Shown in pieces: positions 1 through 8,539 of a DNA stretch of 64,000 bases. The notes beneath the pieces were generated by a model. The model made no database searches, had not been told where the DNA came from, and worked only from the letters and a program-made list of their open reading frames with translations. The position numbers and the translations under genes were made by a program. Numbering within the stretch: the first letter of the stretch is position 1; every line of letters starts with the position of its first letter. The DNA comes from Bacteroidota bacterium (lineage in GTDB: Bacteria > Bacteroidota > Bacteroidia > NS11-12g > UBA955): contig JAGXTF010000012.1 in NCBI GenBank assembly GCA_018333525.1, forward strand, positions 25,859-89,858. Direction: 5' to 3'.

Positions 1-855
1 AAAAAATATGAGAAGGGGATAACGGATGAGTTTATGGACCCCATTAAAATAGGGGATTCCCATACCGGAAATATCGAAGATGGGGATGTGGTACTTTGTT
101 TTAATTTTAGAACCGATCGCGGAAGACAAATAACCACCGCATTATCACAAACCAATTTTCCGGAATTCGGAATGAAAAAATTGAATTTGCATTATTACAC
201 CATGACAGAATATGATGAAAAATTTCATATTGAAGGTGTGATGTTTCAAAATCAAAATTTGAATGAGACATTGGGGCAGGTAATCAGCCAATACGGTGCT
301 ACCCAATTGCGCGCGGCAGAAACCGAAAAATATCCGCATGTTTCCTTTTTCTTCAGCGGAGGAAGAGAGGATACTTTTGAAGGTGAGAGCAGGCTTTTGG
401 TGAATTCTCCGAAAGTGGCAACCTACGATTTGCAACCCGAAATGAGCGCAGTGGAATTGACAGAAAAAGCTGTAGAAATCATCCAAAAAAACACACCGGA
501 TTTCGTGATGTTGAATTATGCGAATCCGGATATGGTGGGGCATACAGGCGTATATTCAGCCATTATTAAAGCAGTGGAAACTGTAGATGCCTGTTTGGAA
601 AAACTGGTAACGGAATTTCAGAAAAATAATTATTCCGTAATTGTAATTGCCGACCATGGGAATGCAGATTTTGCAATTAATGACGATGGAACTCCCAATA
701 CAGCACACACTACCAATCCGGTTCCCTGCTGGTTAATCGGAGGGCCGGAAGGTGTGAAACTGCATCCCGGAATACTGGCGGATGTTGCACCGACGATTTT
801 GAAACTCATGGGTATTTCACAACCAACAGAAATGACCGGGAATGCGTTATTTTAA
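1..855 (+). CDS. gpmI: 2,3-bisphosphoglycerate-independent phosphoglycerate mutase, C-terminal part (start outside window)
   Basis: This enzyme interconverts 3- and 2-phosphoglycerate in glycolysis in the cytoplasm and needs two manganese ions. The reading frame is open from the first base, so the gene is cut by the window edge and the ATG at 34 is internal. The segment carries the end of the phosphotransferase domain (FNFRTDRGRQ) and the alkaline-phosphatase-like metal site motifs, seen as ADHGNAD and the following TAHTTNPVP histidine segment. It ends in a metalloenzyme-type tail (VAPTILKLMGI). The next gene starts inside its last codons, which suggests cotranscription. Assignment is firm; only the N-terminal part is missing. 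Confidence 0.95.
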   Translation, partial: KKYEKGITDEFMDPIKIGDSHTGNIEDGDVVLCFNFRTDRGRQITTALSQTNFPEFGMKKLNLHYYTMTEYDEKFHIEGVMFQNQNLNETLGQVISQYGATQLRAAETEKYPHVSFFFSGGREDTFEGESRLLVNSPKVATYDLQPEMSAVELTEKAVEIIQKNTPDFVMLNYANPDMVGHTGVYSAIIKAVETVDACLEKLVTEFQKNNYSVIVIADHGNADFAINDDGTPNTAHTTNPVPCWLIGGPEGVKLHPGILADVAPTILKLMGISQPTEMTGNALF

Positions 856-1402
856 TTTTATTATTTGCATAGGAATACTGTTAGTTTCCTGCAATTCCAC
901 CGAAAAAAGTGAAGTAAAAAATTCTAAATTCCCCGATTTAAAATCTTTTTTTCAACTTCAGATTTCCATGTTGGATTCTATAAAACCCGTTATCCATAAA
1001 ACCATGGTGAACAATGAAGATCCGATGGATGTAAAAATGGATTCGGCAGATTGGAAAGAGGAACTTTCCTTATTTGAAATGTTGGATTTACGAACTGCGG
1101 CGAATGAGGATAAATATACCGAGTCGGTAGACAGCAACGGCAATTTAAAAATACAGAGATTTTCGGCCCTGGACAGCAATCGTGAAATTCAATCTCTATC
1201 CATTACTTACAGGAATAATGAAATAGAATTGATTGAAGCATTTTTAAAAAAGCGCACATTTGTGGTGGATCGGGACACACGAATGAGTTACCAGCCTGGT
1301 AAAGGATATGGGATACAATTGGATGAGAATTATATTTGGAGCAAACCCCACACAAAAGAAATATTTGTTGAACTGGAACCAAACGGTTTCTTAAAAAAAT
1401 AA
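842..1402 (+). CDS. Small predicted lipoprotein of unknown function
   Basis: The 186-residue product starts with a short charged stretch, a hydrophobic segment and a lipobox-like LVSC at residues 14-17, so it is probably a lipoprotein anchored after Cys17. The rest is hydrophilic with no family I recognise. The ATG at 842 lies within the last codons of gpmI (14-base overlap) and the following dehydrogenase starts one base after its stop, so the three genes look like one transcription unit. No function can be inferred from the sequence. Confidence 0.75.
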   Translation: MRYFNFIICIGILLVSCNSTEKSEVKNSKFPDLKSFFQLQISMLDSIKPVIHKTMVNNEDPMDVKMDSADWKEELSLFEMLDLRTAANEDKYTESVDSNGNLKIQRFSALDSNREIQSLSITYRNNEIELIEAFLKKRTFVVDRDTRMSYQPGKGYGIQLDENYIWSKPHTKEIFVELEPNGFLKK

Positions 1403-1403
1403 A

Positions 1404-2840
1404 ATGATTCAGTTACAGAATTATATCAATGGTTCATTTGAACCGCCAAAATCAGGAGCATATCTGGAGAATTTTGAACCGGCAAAAGGAGAGGTTTTTT
1501 CCATGGTTCCGAATTCTGGACCGGAGGATGTGGAAGCTGCTTATCAAGCGGCCTGGGCTGCATTTCCTGCCTGGAAAAACACACCTGCAGAAGAGAAATT
1601 TAAAATATTAAACCGCATTGCCGAATTGATAGACAGCAATCGCAACCGCTTTGCTGAGGCCGAGAGTCGTGACCAGGGGAAACCGGTGTGGCTGGCGAAA
1701 AACGAAATGGTTCGCGCTGCACAAAATTTTCGATTTTTTGCAACTGCTGCCATGCAATTTGCGAGTGAAAGCCACAGTATGGAAGACCGTGGAATTAATT
1801 ATACCTTGCGTCAACCGCTTGGAGTTGTTGGGTGTATCAGTCCATGGAATTTGCCACTGTATTTATATACCTGGAAAATAGCACCGGCATTGGCTGCAGG
1901 AAATTGTGTAGTGAGTAAACCAAGCGAATTCACACCGTATTCTGCATACATACTCGGTGAAATTTGTACCGAAGCGGGATTACCTGCCGGTGTTTTAAAT
2001 ATTGTGCATGGCCTCGGTAATTCGGCAGGACAGGCAATTGTGGAACATCCCGGAATTAAAGCCATTTCTTTTACAGGGGGAACGGTTACCGGAAAACATA
2101 TTGCCTCGGTTGCTGCACCCATGTTTAAAAAATTAAGTCTGGAATTGGGAGGGAAAAATCCGAATATCATTTTTGCAGATGCAGATTTGGAAAAGGCAGT
2201 AAAAACCACCATCAATTCTTCCTTTCTCAATCAGGGAGAAATTTGTCTTTGCGGTTCCAGAATTTTGATACAAAAACAGGTTTATGAAACTGTTAAAAAC
2301 AAATTGGTGGATGCTGTAAATCAAATGAAAACAGGGAATCCGGCAGATGAAAAAACGAGAATTGGAGCCATAGTGAGCAAGCCGCATTACCACAAAGTTT
2401 TGGGATATATTGACCTTGCAAAAGAAGAGGGTGGAAATATATTAACAGGCGGTAAAGCGCTGGACCCGGAAGGTTTTGAAAATGGATGGTTTATTGCACC
2501 CACGATAATTGAAGGACTGCCTTATGATTGCAGAACCAATCAGGAGGAAATATTCGGTCCTGTTGTATCTTTAATACCTTTTGAAACAGAGGAAGAAGCA
2601 TTGCAAATGGCCAACAGCACTAACTATGGCCTGGCTTGTTCTATTTGGACCAGCGACTTAAACCGCGCACATAAAATGGCAGCGGCAATAGAGAGTGGAA
2701 TTGTGTGGATCAATTGCTGGTTATTGCGCGATTTGCGCACTCCTTTTGGTGGTGTAAAACAGAGCGGAGTTGGCCGTGAGGGCGGGTGGGAAGCCATGCG
2801 CTTTTTCACCGATCCCAAAAATGTGTGCATTGCATTTTGA
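1404..2840 (+). CDS. Aldehyde dehydrogenase of the 2-aminomuconate-6-semialdehyde dehydrogenase type
   Basis: This 478-residue NAD(P)-dependent aldehyde dehydrogenase has the full family core: the SPWNLPLYL segment, the SFTGGTVTGK nucleotide site, the catalytic Glu in LELGGKNPN, and the catalytic Cys in the NQGEICLCGSR segment. The C-terminal NCWLLRDLRTPFGGVKQSG pattern is what I know from ALDH8A1/2-aminomuconate semialdehyde dehydrogenases of the kynurenine (3-hydroxyanthranilate) pathway, whereas generic betaine-aldehyde enzymes differ there. The 2-hydroxymuconate-semialdehyde enzymes are close relatives, so the exact substrate is less sure. A RidA-type protein resembling 2-aminomuconate deaminase, the next step of that pathway, lies far away at 62211, which supports the assignment. 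Confidence 0.85.
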   Translation: MIQLQNYINGSFEPPKSGAYLENFEPAKGEVFSMVPNSGPEDVEAAYQAAWAAFPAWKNTPAEEKFKILNRIAELIDSNRNRFAEAESRDQGKPVWLAKNEMVRAAQNFRFFATAAMQFASESHSMEDRGINYTLRQPLGVVGCISPWNLPLYLYTWKIAPALAAGNCVVSKPSEFTPYSAYILGEICTEAGLPAGVLNIVHGLGNSAGQAIVEHPGIKAISFTGGTVTGKHIASVAAPMFKKLSLELGGKNPNIIFADADLEKAVKTTINSSFLNQGEICLCGSRILIQKQVYETVKNKLVDAVNQMKTGNPADEKTRIGAIVSKPHYHKVLGYIDLAKEEGGNILTGGKALDPEGFENGWFIAPTIIEGLPYDCRTNQEEIFGPVVSLIPFETEEEALQMANSTNYGLACSIWTSDLNRAHKMAAAIESGIVWINCWLLRDLRTPFGGVKQSGVGREGGWEAMRFFTDPKNVCIAF

Positions 2841-2891
2841 TGTGGGATATTTAATTCTTCTATACCATTTTCATGGCTTACATTCGCAAAC

Positions 2892-3932
2892 ATGTTCGAG
2901 AATCAACGAAGAACTGAACTTCATGACCTTGGTGAGTTTGGTCTGATTGAACATATAACTTCCTATTTCAAAAACCAAAATAAGGAATCTGTTTTTGGTA
3001 TTGGCGATGATGCGGCGGTACTGGATTTCGGCGAAAAATATACTTTGGTTTCTACGGATCATTTTATTGAGGGAATACACTTCGATCTCACCTTTCATCC
3101 ATTGAGACATTTGGGCTACAAGGCTGTTGCAGCAGCGGTTAGTGACATATGTGCCATGAATGGAAATCCTCTGCAGATTTTAGTAAATATTGGATTGAGT
3201 AACCGGTTTTCTTTGGAAGCAGTGGAAGAAATTTACAGTGGAATTCAAATTGCCTGTGAAAAATATGCAGTAGATCTGATTGGAGGGGATACCTCCTCGT
3301 CCCCGCGTGGATTGTATTTGTCTGTTACCGCAATAGGCTGTGTGGACAAGGATAAGGTTACTTACCGAAAAGGAGCGGAAGCCAATGATCTTTTGGTATT
3401 GACCGGAGATATTGGTGGCGCATATATGGGTTTGCAAATTCTGGAAAGAGAGAAAAAAGTTTTTATGGAACATCCGGAAATGCAGCCCGATTTGGAGAGA
3501 CATGATTACATTGTAGGCAGGCAATTGCGGCCTGATGCGAGAAAGGATGTGATACAAATTTTGGCGGAAAAAGAAATTCTTCCAACCAGTATGATTGATG
3601 TGAGTGATGGCGTGGCTTCCGAGATTCACCATTTGGGAAAACAAAGTGGTGTTGGATTTCAGGTTTTTGAGAATAAACTTCCCATTGATCCGCAAACTGT
3701 GGAACGCGCCATTGAATTCGGATTAAATCCGAGTATTGCAGCACTCAATGGCGGAGAAGATTACGAACTTTTATTTACCATCAAACAGGGCGATTACGAA
3801 AAAATAAAACACCATCCTGATATGACTGTAATTGGTCATGCCACCGAATTAGTAGGGAAATACAATCTGATTACCGAAAGCGGAAATTCATTTGAAATTC
3901 AAGCCCAGGGCTGGCAGCATTTTCAGGGTTAA
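2892..3932 (+). CDS. thiL: Thiamine-monophosphate kinase
   Basis: ThiL phosphorylates thiamine monophosphate with ATP to give thiamine diphosphate, the last step of cofactor synthesis, in the cytoplasm. The 346 residues show the AIRS/PurM-like fold motifs: GIGDDAAVLDF near residue 36 (nucleotide and magnesium site), STDHFIEGIHFDL near residue 54, GGDTSSS near residue 131, and the C-terminal IDVSDGVASE and NGGEDYELLF segments. Length is typical for the family. It follows the aldehyde dehydrogenase by 51 bases and ends five bases before the sensor kinase. Confidence 0.95.
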   Translation: MFENQRRTELHDLGEFGLIEHITSYFKNQNKESVFGIGDDAAVLDFGEKYTLVSTDHFIEGIHFDLTFHPLRHLGYKAVAAAVSDICAMNGNPLQILVNIGLSNRFSLEAVEEIYSGIQIACEKYAVDLIGGDTSSSPRGLYLSVTAIGCVDKDKVTYRKGAEANDLLVLTGDIGGAYMGLQILEREKKVFMEHPEMQPDLERHDYIVGRQLRPDARKDVIQILAEKEILPTSMIDVSDGVASEIHHLGKQSGVGFQVFENKLPIDPQTVERAIEFGLNPSIAALNGGEDYELLFTIKQGDYEKIKHHPDMTVIGHATELVGKYNLITESGNSFEIQAQGWQHFQG

Positions 3933-3936
3933 TACA

Positions 3937-6873
3937 TTGAATAGATTTTTTACATATTGTCTTTTTCTGTTTGTGTGTTCTGTTGCCAGTCTGCATGCGC
4001 AGGACCCCGTATACCGGGTGCTGGATTACAAAGCCGGATTGCCTTCTAATTCCGTTTATAATATTCTGCAGGATTCACGCGGGTATATCTGGATGGCACA
4101 TGACAAAGGACTTAGCAGATATAACGGATTAAACTTCGAGCATTTTTCTTCCAATGTTATTCAGAGCCGGGCACTGAGCAATCTCGCTGAAGATAAGGAT
4201 GGTCGTATTTGGTGTGAAAATTTTACCGGAGATTTGTTTTATGTAAGAGACAAAGCACTGGTGAAACTGGATCAGATGCGATCCACCGGGAATTTTGTAC
4301 CTTTTATTGTTTATCGCGGTTCCAAAATTGTTTCTACACGCGATAACAAACTCCAGCAATACGATATCGCCAAGGAAAATACCGAATGGTTACAGATTCC
4401 CGGAATTAAATTTTCTGCTACAAATGTTTACGAACAAAACAATATTATCTATAGTTTTTCGGAAGCATCCAGAAAAATTTGCGCCATCAAGGATCAGAAA
4501 TTATTCTGGTCGGTAAATCTTCCTGCGGGCATGAGTCCTTTCCACCTGGCTATTGGTGGAAACAGGGTATATGTAATGCCCAAAACAGGTACAGATAAAA
4601 TGCTTATTATTCAGAATGGGAAAATTCTGAAAGAAACATCTTTGGGAATTCCGGCAATTATACAAAATGTAAATGTGTTGGATAACCGTATATGGGTTAG
4701 CACTACAGAAGGAGCATACAGTTTTGATCTGGAATTGAATATTCAAAATGGAGGCAGGGCATATTTTAGAAATTGCAATATTTCGAAAGTGCTGCAGGAT
4801 GCAGAAGGCTTGTTGTGGTTCAGTACTTTGAACAAAGGGGTTTTGCTGGTTCCAAACCTGGATGTGGTAATGTTGAATCCGGGCGTGGAAAGCATCACAA
4901 CACTGCAATATTTACCTGCATTACAACGCTTATTGTTGGGCACAGAAGACAATAAATTATTTGAATTAAATGAGAATACCTGGAGTGCTGTTTTATTAAA
5001 AGATTTTGGTATCCGACATGATGTAACTCTTCTGTATCACGATATTTCCAACGACCGATTTTTTGTTTCGAGTGATAAAATGTATGCACTTTCCGGTATC
5101 GGAAATGTGATAGAGTTTCAAAAGTCTATTCCCATGAAAGATGTAGTTTTTCTTGGAAATGAAACTTACGCACTGGCATCACCGGAAGGTATCGTATTGT
5201 TTAAAACCACCAACGATACTACCGATCAATATTTTGCAAAATTATTTACAGGACATCCCTTACCGTGGATTTCCAACAGGCAGTTATTGCCTGGTACAGA
5301 AGGCCGGGCGAAATGCGTGGCCTATGATCCCATACACAAAATTCTTTATGGTTCCAGCTATACCGGTTTGTTTAGTATGGGACAGAAAAAACGGATTATT
5401 AACTATAAAAATAAAATTGGAGAACATATATATGCTTCTGATATTGTTGTGAGAGGTGGGAGGGCATTTGTGTCTACATACAGGGGCCGGTTACTGGTTT
5501 TAGAGAGCGGGAAAATTATTCATAATATTGAATCTTTCAGAGGATTGGAATCCAAATCCATTGTTAAAATTCAGGAATCCGGTGATTTTTTATGGTTGCT
5601 TTTTGAAAATGCTCTGGTAAAATATAATATGTATAAAAATACATATTCTGTAATATCTGTTGCAGATGGTTTGCCAAATACCGAGATTAAAGATATTACC
5701 AGCGCCAATGGAATTGTATATCTGGCAACCCGTGAGGGGCTTGTAGTTTTCAGAGAAAATATAAATTCCAAAGTGGTAAATCCCAGATTGGTTATAGAAG
5801 AATTTTCGGTGAATAATGTGGTGCTCAGTAATCCGCTGAATTCTTACGAATTGGGTACTTCTGAAAACAATCTGGAGGTGGGTTTGGGAATTATGTCGTA
5901 CAGCAATAATTCCGAAATTGAGGTATTTTATAATATCAACGAAAAAGGCTGGATCAGACTCGGCAGTGTAAACCGGATGTTGCATCTGGTGGGTCTTGCA
6001 CCAGGAAAATATGAAGTTCGATTTAAGGCAATTTCCGTAAGTGGAAGGGAAACCATTTCACCGGAAGTGTTGCGTTTCCGAATTGCAGCACCCATTTATG
6101 CGCGTTGGTGGTTTTTGTTGTTGCTGCTTATTTTGGTGAGTGCGCTGGTATTTTATTTCATGCGATTCAGGTTATATGAATTAAAGAAAGAAGCCGAATA
6201 CAGAACAGCCAAGGAAAAGCTGGAGCGCGAGCTTCAGATCAGCACCCTGGCATCGATTAAATCGCAGATGAATCCCCATTTCGTATTTAATGCGTTGAAT
6301 ACGGTACAGTCCTATATTTTTACAAATGACAGAGACAATGCTACGGATTACCTGCAGAAATTTTCGGAACTAACGAGGATGATTTTGGACATGAGTACCA
6401 GAGAAAAGATCAATCTTTCTGAAGAAATTAAAGCGCTTACATTGTACCTGGAACTAGAAAAACGCCGTTTTGAAGATACCATAGAATACCAGATTGTAGT
6501 AAATGAAAATATTGCTCCTGAAATGGTTCAGATTCCATCCATGCTCATTCAGCCTTATGTAGAAAATGCAATCAAACATGGCTTACTCCACAAAAAAGGA
6601 GATAGAAAACTGAAGGTGGAATTCGTAAAAGAGGGAAATGCAGTAATTGCATTTATTGATGATAACGGAATTGGAAGAAGAAAATCTCAGGAAATGAAGG
6701 CTTCGAAACCGAGCAGCCACAGAAGTTTTGCAAGTGAGGCGAACAAGCGCCGGTTGCAGCTTTTGAATCAGGGAAGAAAAAATACAATTGATATAGAATA
6801 TCTCGATAAAATGGACAGTTATGGAAATCCACTGGGAACGATGGTGATTTTAGCCATACCTCTGAATTTCTAA
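3937..6873 (+). CDS. LytS-type sensor histidine kinase with periplasmic propeller sensor
   Basis: The 978-residue product has a signal peptide ending near SLHAQ, a periplasmic region starting with a two-component-regulator propeller repeat (GLPSNSVYNILQDSRGYIW) and continuing with further WxxTxxGL-like repeats, a Y_Y_Y-like beta domain, one membrane segment at about residues 723-745, a coiled linker, and a His_kinase-type domain with the phosphoacceptor His781 in QMNPHFVFNALN. An HATPase region follows (YVENAIKHGL, DDNGIG). I chose the TTG at 3937 because it gives a clean signal peptide and falls just after the thiL stop; upstream TTG starts would overlap thiL. Its likely partner is the LytTR regulator 65 bases downstream. 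The ligand is unknown. Confidence 0.9.
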   Translation: MNRFFTYCLFLFVCSVASLHAQDPVYRVLDYKAGLPSNSVYNILQDSRGYIWMAHDKGLSRYNGLNFEHFSSNVIQSRALSNLAEDKDGRIWCENFTGDLFYVRDKALVKLDQMRSTGNFVPFIVYRGSKIVSTRDNKLQQYDIAKENTEWLQIPGIKFSATNVYEQNNIIYSFSEASRKICAIKDQKLFWSVNLPAGMSPFHLAIGGNRVYVMPKTGTDKMLIIQNGKILKETSLGIPAIIQNVNVLDNRIWVSTTEGAYSFDLELNIQNGGRAYFRNCNISKVLQDAEGLLWFSTLNKGVLLVPNLDVVMLNPGVESITTLQYLPALQRLLLGTEDNKLFELNENTWSAVLLKDFGIRHDVTLLYHDISNDRFFVSSDKMYALSGIGNVIEFQKSIPMKDVVFLGNETYALASPEGIVLFKTTNDTTDQYFAKLFTGHPLPWISNRQLLPGTEGRAKCVAYDPIHKILYGSSYTGLFSMGQKKRIINYKNKIGEHIYASDIVVRGGRAFVSTYRGRLLVLESGKIIHNIESFRGLESKSIVKIQESGDFLWLLFENALVKYNMYKNTYSVISVADGLPNTEIKDITSANGIVYLATREGLVVFRENINSKVVNPRLVIEEFSVNNVVLSNPLNSYELGTSENNLEVGLGIMSYSNNSEIEVFYNINEKGWIRLGSVNRMLHLVGLAPGKYEVRFKAISVSGRETISPEVLRFRIAAPIYARWWFLLLLLILVSALVFYFMRFRLYELKKEAEYRTAKEKLERELQISTLASIKSQMNPHFVFNALNTVQSYIFTNDRDNATDYLQKFSELTRMILDMSTREKINLSEEIKALTLYLELEKRRFEDTIEYQIVVNENIAPEMVQIPSMLIQPYVENAIKHGLLHKKGDRKLKVEFVKEGNAVIAFIDDNGIGRRKSQEMKASKPSSHRSFASEANKRRLQLLNQGRKNTIDIEYLDKMDSYGNPLGTMVILAIPLNF

Positions 6874-6900
6874 TAAAAACGAAAGGAAGCAATAATATTA

Positions 6901-6932
6901 CTTGCCCATTTACGTGATATTGAATAAATTTG
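6901..6932 (+). promoter_or_regulatory. Candidate promoter for the LytTR regulator
   Basis: A perfect Bacteroidota -7 element TAAATTTG lies at 6925-6932, with CTTG at 6901-6904 as a weak -33 element, 20 bases apart. The predicted start of transcription falls within a few bases of the ATG at 6939, so the message may be leaderless. The -7 match is seen; activity is inference. Confidence 0.5.
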
Positions 6933-6938
6933 AAAAAA

Positions 6939-7706
6939 ATGGCAAAATACCCCTGCGTAATCATCGATGATGAAGGCATGGCCAGAAAACTGTTGAGAGC
7001 TATGCTGGACAGTTATTGTCCGGATCTGGAAGTAGTTGCGGAATGCAGCGACCTGCCAACCGGTGTAAAAGCAATAAAAAAAATGGACCCGAAGTTGGTA
7101 TTTCTAGATATAGAAATGCCCGGGTACAGTGGCCTTGAGTTGTTAGACTTCTTCGATGAAGATGAATTAACCTTTGATGTAATTTTTATTACAGCGTATA
7201 ACGAATATGCCATACAGGCATTCCGTTTTTCTGCGATCGACTATTTGTTAAAGCCACTGCAGCAGCAGCAATTGATTGATGCTGTGGATCGCTTTATTAA
7301 AAAAACCGAAAAGCAAAGTACCAATAGATTGGAGGCATTAAAATCCAATTTAAATACCGATGAGCCCATTGGTGAAAAAAGAATTGTGGTGCCAATTGGC
7401 CAATCTCTGAAATTTTTAAAACTCAGTGATATTGTAATGATCAAAGGAGAAGGTGCTTACAGCGAGGTGGTTTTGAGAAATGGAGAAAAATTACTGGCAA
7501 GTAAAAATTTGAAGCATTTTGAAGAGATGCTCACCGGTGTTTCGCGTTTTTTCAGGTCGCACAAATCCTATATCATCAACATGCATGAGGTGATTGAATA
7601 CAGCAAATCAGATGGAGGTGTGATACATATGAAAGACAATCTCACTGCAGGAATATCTCCGGATAAGCTGGAAGATTTCATGAAACTGATGCAGGGGAAT
7701 AATTAG
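6939..7706 (+). CDS. LytTR-family response regulator
   Basis: The 255-residue protein is a two-domain response regulator. The N-terminal receiver domain has the acidic pair in IIDDEG, the phosphoacceptor Asp57 in VFLDIEMPG, the Thr/Ser switch in FITAYNEYA and Lys in LLKPL. Residues of about 130-245 form a LytTR DNA-binding domain (IVMIKGEGAYSEVVL, FFRSHKSYIINM). It lies directly after the LytS-type kinase and is its likely phosphorylation partner. An in-frame TTG at 6930 is part of the candidate -7 element, so the ATG at 6939 is preferred. Target genes cannot be told from the window. Confidence 0.92.
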   Translation: MAKYPCVIIDDEGMARKLLRAMLDSYCPDLEVVAECSDLPTGVKAIKKMDPKLVFLDIEMPGYSGLELLDFFDEDELTFDVIFITAYNEYAIQAFRFSAIDYLLKPLQQQQLIDAVDRFIKKTEKQSTNRLEALKSNLNTDEPIGEKRIVVPIGQSLKFLKLSDIVMIKGEGAYSEVVLRNGEKLLASKNLKHFEEMLTGVSRFFRSHKSYIINMHEVIEYSKSDGGVIHMKDNLTAGISPDKLEDFMKLMQGNN

Positions 7707-7891
7707 AACGTATCTCAAAAGTCCTTTTAGTCAATTCAATTAAACTAAAATCAATTTATTTTCTCCTGCTCCATTTTGCGCAACACTGCGTTGCTTCTCT
7801 TTTTCAGGCAACCAGCCTGAAATTCGAAAAGCGCCTTGTTTTGCACAAAATGGCTTGGAATTGACTTGAAAATTACTTTTGCGATACGTTC
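7706..7891. repeat. Long imperfect palindromic element (about 186 bp)
   Basis: The two ends are inverted copies: GAACGTATCTCAAAAGT at 7706-7722 against ACTTTTGCGATACGTTC at 7875-7891, differing at one base. Inside, further nested pairs line up: TCAATTCAA with TTGACTTGAA-like sequence, CCATTTTGCGCAA at about 7771 with TTGCACAAAATGG near 7841, and a central hairpin TTCAGGC-AACCA-GCCTGAA. The whole stretch can fold back on itself. The left arm shares its first base with the regulator stop codon. No protein is encoded. It resembles a non-autonomous palindromic repeat or MITE; only one copy is seen here. Confidence 0.75.
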
Positions 7892-7921
7892 TTCCTTTCC
7901 TAAATAAAATAACAATTAAAT

Positions 7922-7954
7922 AAAAAATGGGAATAAATCTATTCCCATTTTTTT
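7922..7954. terminator. Strong bidirectional rho-independent terminator
   Basis: A perfect 14-base stem pairs 7922-7935 with 7940-7953 around a four-base loop AATC; the core is TGGGAATA/TATTCCCA flanked by an A run on the left and a T run on the right. It separates the rightward regulator gene from the leftward gene at 8045 and can serve both strands. The remaining bases between 7891 and 8044 show nothing else recognisable. Confidence 0.85.
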
Positions 7955-8044
7955 GGATATTTATTTAAATTTAATCTCACAATTATGCATAAAAATAGTG
8001 CATCGCTACTTTGTGCAATGATTTAAAAAACTGAGAAATTGCGA

Positions 8045-8422
8045 TTATGAATTCAGCCAGGTAATGGCGTCGGACTCATTTTCGAAATACTTCTTGCGTG
8101 CTGTATCTGAAGTAGATATCAGACTGAAGAATTCGCGTTTGTTTGGAAGTACAATGGCAATTTTATCGATACCATTGTGCAACAGAGGGAGTTCCAGACT
8201 TGTTTTGGCCCAATCCTGCATATGATTACTCACATGATGGCTGAGCTCGTGGTTGTGAACCAGAACTTTGGTTACATTGTTGCTTACGGCGTGTGCTACA
8301 AATTGCAGAAAGGCAGATTTCATTGCCTCTTCGCTATTGATTTCATTGCTCAGTGAAATCTTCGCGATTCCACCATCCAACAGGTGTACACTAAATCCCG
8401 GGGTACTTTGTATTTGACTCAT
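8045..8422 (-). CDS. Small STAS/SpoIIAA-like protein, function unknown
   Basis: The 125-residue product begins MSQIQSTPGF when read from the ATG at 8422; an upstream TTG at 8443 is possible but lies inside the candidate promoter. The alternating pattern, the central HNHELSHHVSNH region and the C-terminal KKYFENESDAITWLN recall the ends of SpoIIAA-like (STAS/SEC14-fold) Bacteroidota proteins, in which a conserved aromatic-acid stretch precedes an A-x-x-WL helix. This resemblance is from memory and modest. It is transcribed alone, leftwards, ending near the strong terminator. No partner kinase or sigma factor is adjacent. Confidence 0.6.
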   Translation of the reverse strand: MSQIQSTPGFSVHLLDGGIAKISLSNEINSEEAMKSAFLQFVAHAVSNNVTKVLVHNHELSHHVSNHMQDWAKTSLELPLLHNGIDKIAIVLPNKREFFSLISTSDTARKKYFENESDAITWLNS

Positions 8423-8439
8423 GGCTAATAAATTAAATG

Positions 8440-8470
8440 CCAATGTAGCACTTTGTTAACGTAATTCAAA
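8440..8470 (-). promoter_or_regulatory. Candidate promoter for the STAS-like gene
   Basis: On the minus strand a TTTG at 8467-8470 is followed after 19 bases by TACATTGG at 8440-8447, seven of eight positions being the Bacteroidota -7 consensus if unspecified bases are counted. The ATG at 8422 follows at suitable distance. Confidence 0.5.
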
Positions 8471-8539
8471 ACGAAAAACATCGCTTATCGTTGAATTTCA
8501 TAAAATTACATATTTAAGATATCTTTTTAATGCAGAATT

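Noticed and set aside
3892..3936. Earlier TTG start for the sensor kinase
   Set aside because: It would overlap thiL and put 15 non-hydrophobic residues ahead of the signal peptide; the TTG at 3937 fits better.
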